Assembly: GCA_017457545.1 (NCBI GenBank)
Contig: JAFTHF010000239.1
Coordinates: forward strand, 1-9,714
Direction of reading: 5' to 3'
DNA length: 9,714 nucleotides
DNA from: Clostridia bacterium
Lineage (GTDB): Bacteria; Bacillota_A; Clostridia; Oscillospirales; CAG-272
The notes under the pieces were generated by a model. It made no database searches. It was not told the DNA's origin and saw only the letters and a program-made list of their open reading frames with translations. Below are positions 6,924 to 9,714 of this stretch, one piece after another (within the stretch, counting starts at the first letter, position 1; every line of letters starts with the position of its first letter). Made by a program: the position numbers and the translations under genes.

Positions 6924-8270
6924 TTATTCTGTGTAGATTGCCTTGAACTTACAGTTGCCAAGACAAACGCCACACTTAATGCACTTATCCTGATTAATAA
7001 CGTGCTTTTCCTTAACCTTACCGTCAATAGCCTTAACGGGACAGTTACGAGCACAAAGTGTACAACCGATACACTTGTCAGGATTGATAATATAACGTGT
7101 AAGCTTCTTACACTTATGAGCAGGACATGTCTTATCTACGATATGAGCAAGGTACTCATCACGGAAGAACTTGATTGTTGATACAACAGGGTTAGATGCT
7201 GTCTGACCGAGTGCGCAGAGACAGGAGGACTGCATATGCTTGGAAAGCTCCTCAATCTTCTCAAGGTCTTCCATTTCGCCCTTACCGTCTGTAAGCTTTT
7301 CAAGAAGCTGGAGCAAGCGCTTTGTACCGATACGGCAGGGTGAGCACTTACCGCAGGACTCTTCACATGTAAACTCAAGGTAGAACTTAGCAATATCAAC
7401 CATACATGTATCCTCATCCATTACAATAAGACCACCTGAGCCCATCATAGAGCCGATCTTGGAGAGAGATGCAAAGTCGATAGGAGTATCAATATATTCA
7501 GCAGGGATACATCCGCCGGAGGGACCACCTGTCTGAGCAGCCTTGAATGTCTTGCCGTTAGGAATACCGCCACCGATGTCCTCGATGATCTCACGGAGAG
7601 TTGTACCCATAGGAACCTCAACAAGACCTACGTTGTTGATCTTACCGCCGAGAGCGAATACCTTTGTACCCTTAGTATCCTCTGTACCGATAGATGAGAA
7701 CCAGTCAGCACCCTTAAGGATAATCTGAGCAACGTTAGCGTATGTTTCAACGTTATTAAGAACTGTAGGAACTCCGAAAAGACCCTTAACTGCAGGGAAC
7801 GGAGGACGGGGACGAGGCTCACCGCGCTTACCCTCGATAGAAGCCATAAGAGCTGTTTCCTCACCACATACAAAGGCACCTGCGCCAAGACGGATGTCAA
7901 GGTCAAAGCAGAAATCTGTACCGAAAATGTTCTTGCCGAGCAAGCCGTATTCACGAGCCTGATTAATAGCGATTCTAAGTCTTTCAACAGCGATAGGATA
8001 CTCAGCACGAACGTAAACGTAACCCTGCTTAGCGCCTATTGTGTAAGCTGCGATAGCCATAGCCTCGATGATAGCATGGGGGTCACCCTCGAGGATAGAA
8101 CGGTCCATGAACGCACCGGGGTCACCCTCGTCTGCGTTACAGCATACATACTTAACATCACCAACAGAAGCCTTTGCAAACGCCCACTTTCTACCTGTGG
8201 GGAAGCCTGCACCACCTCTACCTCTGAGTCCGGAAGCGAGCATTGTGGAAATAACGTCGTCCTGGCTCAT
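6924..8270 (-). CDS. hydB: HydB, NuoF-like flavin/NADH part with two C-terminal [4Fe-4S] clusters (downstream piece of a split hydB)
   Basis: 448 residues forming the NADH/FMN module of the hydrogenase. The NADH-binding loop [13 protein letters not shown] is at 14-26, and the FMN-site motif [10 protein letters not shown] at 45-54. The NuoF-type [4Fe-4S] cluster is Cys306/309/312 plus Cys352. His376, Cys382 and Cys387 precede two ferredoxin motifs, Cys400/403/406/410 and Cys430/433/436/440. In trimeric [FeFe]-hydrogenases this subunit oxidises NADH and is proposed to be the flavin bifurcation site. It begins abruptly at the point where family members continue from a thioredoxin-like N-terminal domain, and that domain is encoded by the preceding overlapping frame. 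It therefore looks like the rear part of one hydB broken by a one-base deletion near 8290. If separately translated, ATG 8270 overlaps the previous stop (ATGA) with only a weak AAGG at 8285-8282. Confidence 0.93.
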   Translation of the reverse strand: MSQDDVISTMLASGLRGRGGAGFPTGRKWAFAKASVGDVKYVCCNADEGDPGAFMDRSILEGDPHAIIEAMAIAAYTIGAKQGYVYVRAEYPIAVERLRIAINQAREYGLLGKNIFGTDFCFDLDIRLGAGAFVCGEETALMASIEGKRGEPRPRPPFPAVKGLFGVPTVLNNVETYANVAQIILKGADWFSSIGTEDTKGTKVFALGGKINNVGLVEVPMGTTLREIIEDIGGGIPNGKTFKAAQTGGPSGGCIPAEYIDTPIDFASLSKIGSMMGSGGLIVMDEDTCMVDIAKFYLEFTCEESCGKCSPCRIGTKRLLQLLEKLTDGKGEMEDLEKIEELSKHMQSSCLCALGQTASNPVVSTIKFFRDEYLAHIVDKTCPAHKCKKLTRYIINPDKCIGCTLCARNCPVKAIDGKVKEKHVINQDKCIKCGVCLGNCKFKAIYTE

Positions 8271-8818
8271 AGATGTGAGTACCTTATGTAAACACGGTAT
8301 CCGTCTGTTGCAATATATTCTTCAATCTTAAAGGGAGAAATCACACCGCAGTTACGAAGTGCGATACGCATCTGCTTCTTGTAGAAGCGAATCTTACCGA
8401 GAGGAAGAACCTCACCGTTTTCCTGAACTGTTTCAGGGAAAAGAAGATCCTTACATACGTTACCGCCGATAATGTGCTCCTTAACGATACGAGCAGCGCC
8501 CTCAGCAGTTGCCTGGCTGTAGAATGCGCCTTCGGGATATACAATAACGATAGGACCCATTGCACAGTAACCGAAGCAGCCTGTCTTAACAACGAGAACG
8601 TCGTCACAGTTGTTAGCCTTAAGCTCTCTCTCAAGAGCCTCAACTACCTTACCGCAGCCTGAGGAAGTACAGCCTGTACCGCCACAAACAAGAATCTGCT
8701 TTCTGTACTGAGAGTGCTGAGCCATCTCATTAGCATACTCGCCAACGAGGTTACGAGCTTTAACTATGGGCTCATATTGAGCCTTGATTTCATTGAGTCT
8801 TTCAATAGTCATTTTCAT
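8267..8818 (-). CDS. hydB: HydB N-terminal thioredoxin-like [2Fe-2S] domain (upstream piece of a split hydB; HndB-like)
   Basis: 183 residues as read. After a helical N-terminus comes the thioredoxin-like [2Fe-2S] ferredoxin domain: Cys45 and Cys50 in [10 protein letters not shown], then Cys81 and Cys85 in [12 protein letters not shown], with an additional Cys55. The C-terminal stretch [10 protein letters not shown]...[11 protein letters not shown] (to 175) is the linker that normally leads straight into the NuoF-like part of HydB. The last seven residues (YIRYSHL) do not fit the family, whereas the next frame gives LHKVLTS followed by the downstream piece. The front part is thus an electron-transfer domain of HydB. 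A free-standing HndB-like protein is the alternative. AAGGAGG at 8835-8829, ten bases before ATG 8818, fixes the start. It follows hydC by five bases. Confidence 0.9.
   Translation of the reverse strand: MKMTIERLNEIKAQYEPIVKARNLVGEYANEMAQHSQYRKQILVCGGTGCTSSGCGKVVEALERELKANNCDDVLVVKTGCFGYCAMGPIVIVYPEGAFYSQATAEGAARIVKEHIIGGNVCKDLLFPETVQENGEVLPLGKIRFYKKQMRIALRNCGVISPFKIEEYIATDGYRVYIRYSHL
8288..8293 (-). other. Probable one-base deletion (frameshift) joining the two hydB pieces
   Basis: Minus-strand codons read GGA TAC CGT GTT TAC ATA AGG. Adding one T to the TTT run (8292-8290) gives GTT TTA CAT AAG GTA, i.e. [12 protein letters not shown] running on into the NuoF-like frame, as expected for HydB. 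The repaired product is 631 residues, the usual size of HydB. No X-XXY-YYZ slippery heptamer is present in frame at the join. Confidence 0.75.
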
Positions 8819-8823
8819 TTTAC

Positions 8824-9327
8824 TCAGTCCTCCTTAGCCATATAGGATTCGATTACTTTTACTGCCTGCTCAGGTGTTACCTTACCGTAAACCTCACCGT
8901 TAACTGTCATAACGGGAGCAAGACCGCATGCGCCTACACAACGGCATGCTTCAATAGAAAACTTTCTGTCAGGTGTGCATTCGCCACTCTTGATACCAAG
9001 CTTCTCCTCAATTGCTGTAAGAACTCTGTCAGCGCCCTTAACGTAGCAGGCTGTACCGAGACATACACTGATAATGTACTTTCCCTTAGGTACAAGTGAG
9101 AACTGTGCATAGAATGTAGCTACGCCGTAAACCTCACTCATGCTAACGTCCATACCCTCAGCAAGCATCTTCTGAACCTCATAAGGAAGATATCCGTAGA
9201 TGCCCTGAGCCTCCTGCAATGCAGGCATAAGTCCGCCAGGCTGTTCTTTGTACTTTGCGATTACTTTTTTGAGTTCTGCCTCCTGTGCAGGAGTGCCCAT
9301 GAACTCAATTGAATTTCCAATACTCAT
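8824..9327 (-). CDS. hydC: HydC, NuoE-like thioredoxin-fold [2Fe-2S] subunit
   Basis: A 167-residue cytosolic electron-transfer subunit of the NAD-linked [FeFe]-hydrogenase. Residues ~15-80 form the NuoE helical region, including GLMPALQEAQGIYGYLP and SEVYGVATFYAQF. The [2Fe-2S] domain has Cys89 and Cys94 (VCLGTACYVKGA) and Cys130 and Cys134 (ACRCVGACGLAPV). The length is close to that of known HydC/HndA subunits. In the complex it partners the NuoF-like part of HydB, as NuoE does with NuoF in complex I. It is the first gene of the operon. AGGAGG at 9339-9334 lies six bases ahead of ATG 9327. The order hydC-hydB-hydA is the classical one for trimeric bifurcating hydrogenases, though bifurcation itself cannot be read from sequence. 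Confidence 0.94.
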   Translation of the reverse strand: MSIGNSIEFMGTPAQEAELKKVIAKYKEQPGGLMPALQEAQGIYGYLPYEVQKMLAEGMDVSMSEVYGVATFYAQFSLVPKGKYIISVCLGTACYVKGADRVLTAIEEKLGIKSGECTPDRKFSIEACRCVGACGLAPVMTVNGEVYGKVTPEQAVKVIESYMAKED

Positions 9328-9363
9328 AAAAATCCTCCTGAATTATTTTTTAAGTACATACAC

Positions 9364-9392
9364 TTGTATTTTATCATATTATATGTTATAAT
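9364..9392 (+). promoter_or_regulatory. Candidate promoter of the tetR-family gene
   Basis: An extended -10 (TGT directly before a perfect TATAAT, 9387-9392) has a weak -35 TTGTAT at 9364-9369 and a 17-bp spacer. Transcription would begin near 9399, inside the palindrome at 9397-9420, leaving a leader of about 60 bases before ATG 9460. Confidence 0.55.
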
Positions 9393-9420
9393 TAAATTGA
9401 CACATTTGCAAAAGTGTAAA
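9391..9420 (-). promoter_or_regulatory. Candidate promoter of the hydCBA operon
   Basis: On the minus strand TTTACA (9420-9415) and TTTAAT (9396-9391), each five of six to consensus, are 18 bp apart. Transcription would start near 9384, about 57 bases before hydC. A second -10-like TATGAT at 9378-9373 lacks a good -35. The -35 box and spacer lie within the palindrome. Confidence 0.45.
9397..9420. promoter_or_regulatory. 24-bp imperfect palindrome, candidate TetR-family operator
   Basis: Half-sites TTGACACATT and AAAGTGTAAA flank a self-complementary TGCA centre; eight of ten arm positions pair. The size and the GACAC/GTGT-like arms suit a TetR-family dimer. It lies between the regulator gene and hydC, at the predicted start of tetR transcription and across the -35/spacer of the candidate hyd promoter. 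Binding there could repress both directions. Confidence 0.6.
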
Positions 9421-9459
9421 CGAAATTGTTGTATCCCGTCGCAAAAAGGAGATTTTTTG

Positions 9460-9714
9460 ATGGAAAATGAGGTAAATCTTGATAAAATAATGCCTAAAGT
9501 ACACTCTGCCCTTGACAAATTGCTTGCCAAGACAGATTTTGACTCATTGACCGTAAAAAGCATAGCGGAGGAAATCGGCTTCTCCCGTCAGTACTTTTAC
9601 CGTGCCTTTGCAGACAAATATGCTCTAATTGTAGATTTGTTTGAATATGATATGAAAAGAGGAGTTGAAATATTTTTCACCCCTCGCTTCTGCTATCTGC
9701 ACACCTTGCAGTAT
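9460..9714 (+). CDS. TetR/AcrR-family transcriptional regulator, N-terminal part (cut by window end)
   Basis: 85 residues are visible and the frame is still open at the window edge. Residues ~12-60 form the TetR DNA-binding domain. A first helix (KVHSALDKLLAKTDF) is followed by the helix-turn-helix SLTVKSIAEEIGFSRQYFYRAFADKYALI (29-57), with the hallmark Tyr-Phe-Tyr...Phe...Lys pattern of the recognition helix and the helix after it. The ligand-binding domain lies outside the window, so the effector is unknown. AAGGAG at 9446-9451, eight bases before ATG 9460, supports the start. The gene is divergent from hydC with 132 bp between them, and the palindrome there suggests autoregulation and possible control of the hydrogenase operon. 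It could equally regulate genes further right. Confidence 0.88.
   Translation, partial: MENEVNLDKIMPKVHSALDKLLAKTDFDSLTVKSIAEEIGFSRQYFYRAFADKYALIVDLFEYDMKRGVEIFFTPRFCYLHTLQY

Noticed and set aside
8268..8293. Programmed -1 ribosomal frameshift in hydB
   Set aside because: The frame relation would fit -1 slippage, but the in-frame sequence T GTT TAC is not a slippery heptamer and no clear stimulatory hairpin is seen right after it. Mutation, sequencing error or a coupled split are simpler.
9397..9425. Perfect TTGACA at 9397-9402 as -35 of the tetR promoter
   Set aside because: No acceptable -10 lies 16-18 bp downstream (ACGAAA or similar). The extended TATAAT at 9387-9392 is the better promoter, and TTGACA is better explained as an operator arm.
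9324..9563. 79-codon minus-strand frame spanning the tetR start and the hyd leader
   Set aside because: It is antisense to the convincing TetR coding region, overlaps the hydC start, lacks a family match and covers the promoter region.

Overview
The window looks like a chromosomal segment of a strictly anaerobic, fermentative Clostridia-type Firmicute, probably a gut Oscillospiraceae/Ruminococcaceae-like bacterium. The grounds are a trimeric NAD-linked [FeFe]-hydrogenase operon, strong AGGAGG-type ribosome binding sites, sigma-A-type promoters, hairpin plus U-tract terminators and moderate GC. The genus assignment is an inference. I see no mobile element, CRISPR array, tRNA or rRNA.

Layout, left to right. 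(1) 1-645, plus strand: the C-terminal end of htpG, then a small GIY-YIG nuclease-family gene coupled to it by a TGATG stop/start overlap, closed by a strong terminator. (2) 650-3241, plus strand: a good promoter drives a two-gene operon. It encodes a lipoprotein alkaline phosphatase with an extra N-terminal domain, and an aldo/keto reductase with two C-terminal [4Fe-4S] motifs. It ends at a hairpin that can serve both strands. (3) 3243-5100, minus strand: a Na+/phosphate symporter-family protein with a PhoU-like tail and its own extended -10 promoter. (4) 5136-9420, minus strand: operon hydC (NuoE-like) - hydB (thioredoxin-like [2Fe-2S] + NuoF-like + 2[4Fe-4S]) - hydA ([FeFe]-hydrogenase), ending in a terminator. 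(5) 9364-9714, plus strand: the start of a divergent TetR-family regulator, cut by the window end.

How the genes work together. HydABC would couple H2 production to NADH and reduced ferredoxin oxidation in the cytoplasm. HydC, the NuoF part and the ferredoxin-like parts pass electrons to the H-cluster of HydA. The phosphatase would release phosphate outside the membrane and the symporter could take it up, so the middle of the window may serve phosphate acquisition.

Main points to check. hydB is split into two frames by what looks like the loss of a single T at 8290-8292. Restoring it gives one 631-residue HydB of normal length, but the two pieces also overlap by ATGA and might be translated separately. 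A 24-bp imperfect palindrome between the TetR gene and hydC overlaps candidate promoters for both, suggesting a TetR-controlled hydrogenase operon. HydA has Ile in place of the usual Met before the second H-cluster cysteine. The phosphatase has Glu at the position of a normally conserved metal-binding His.
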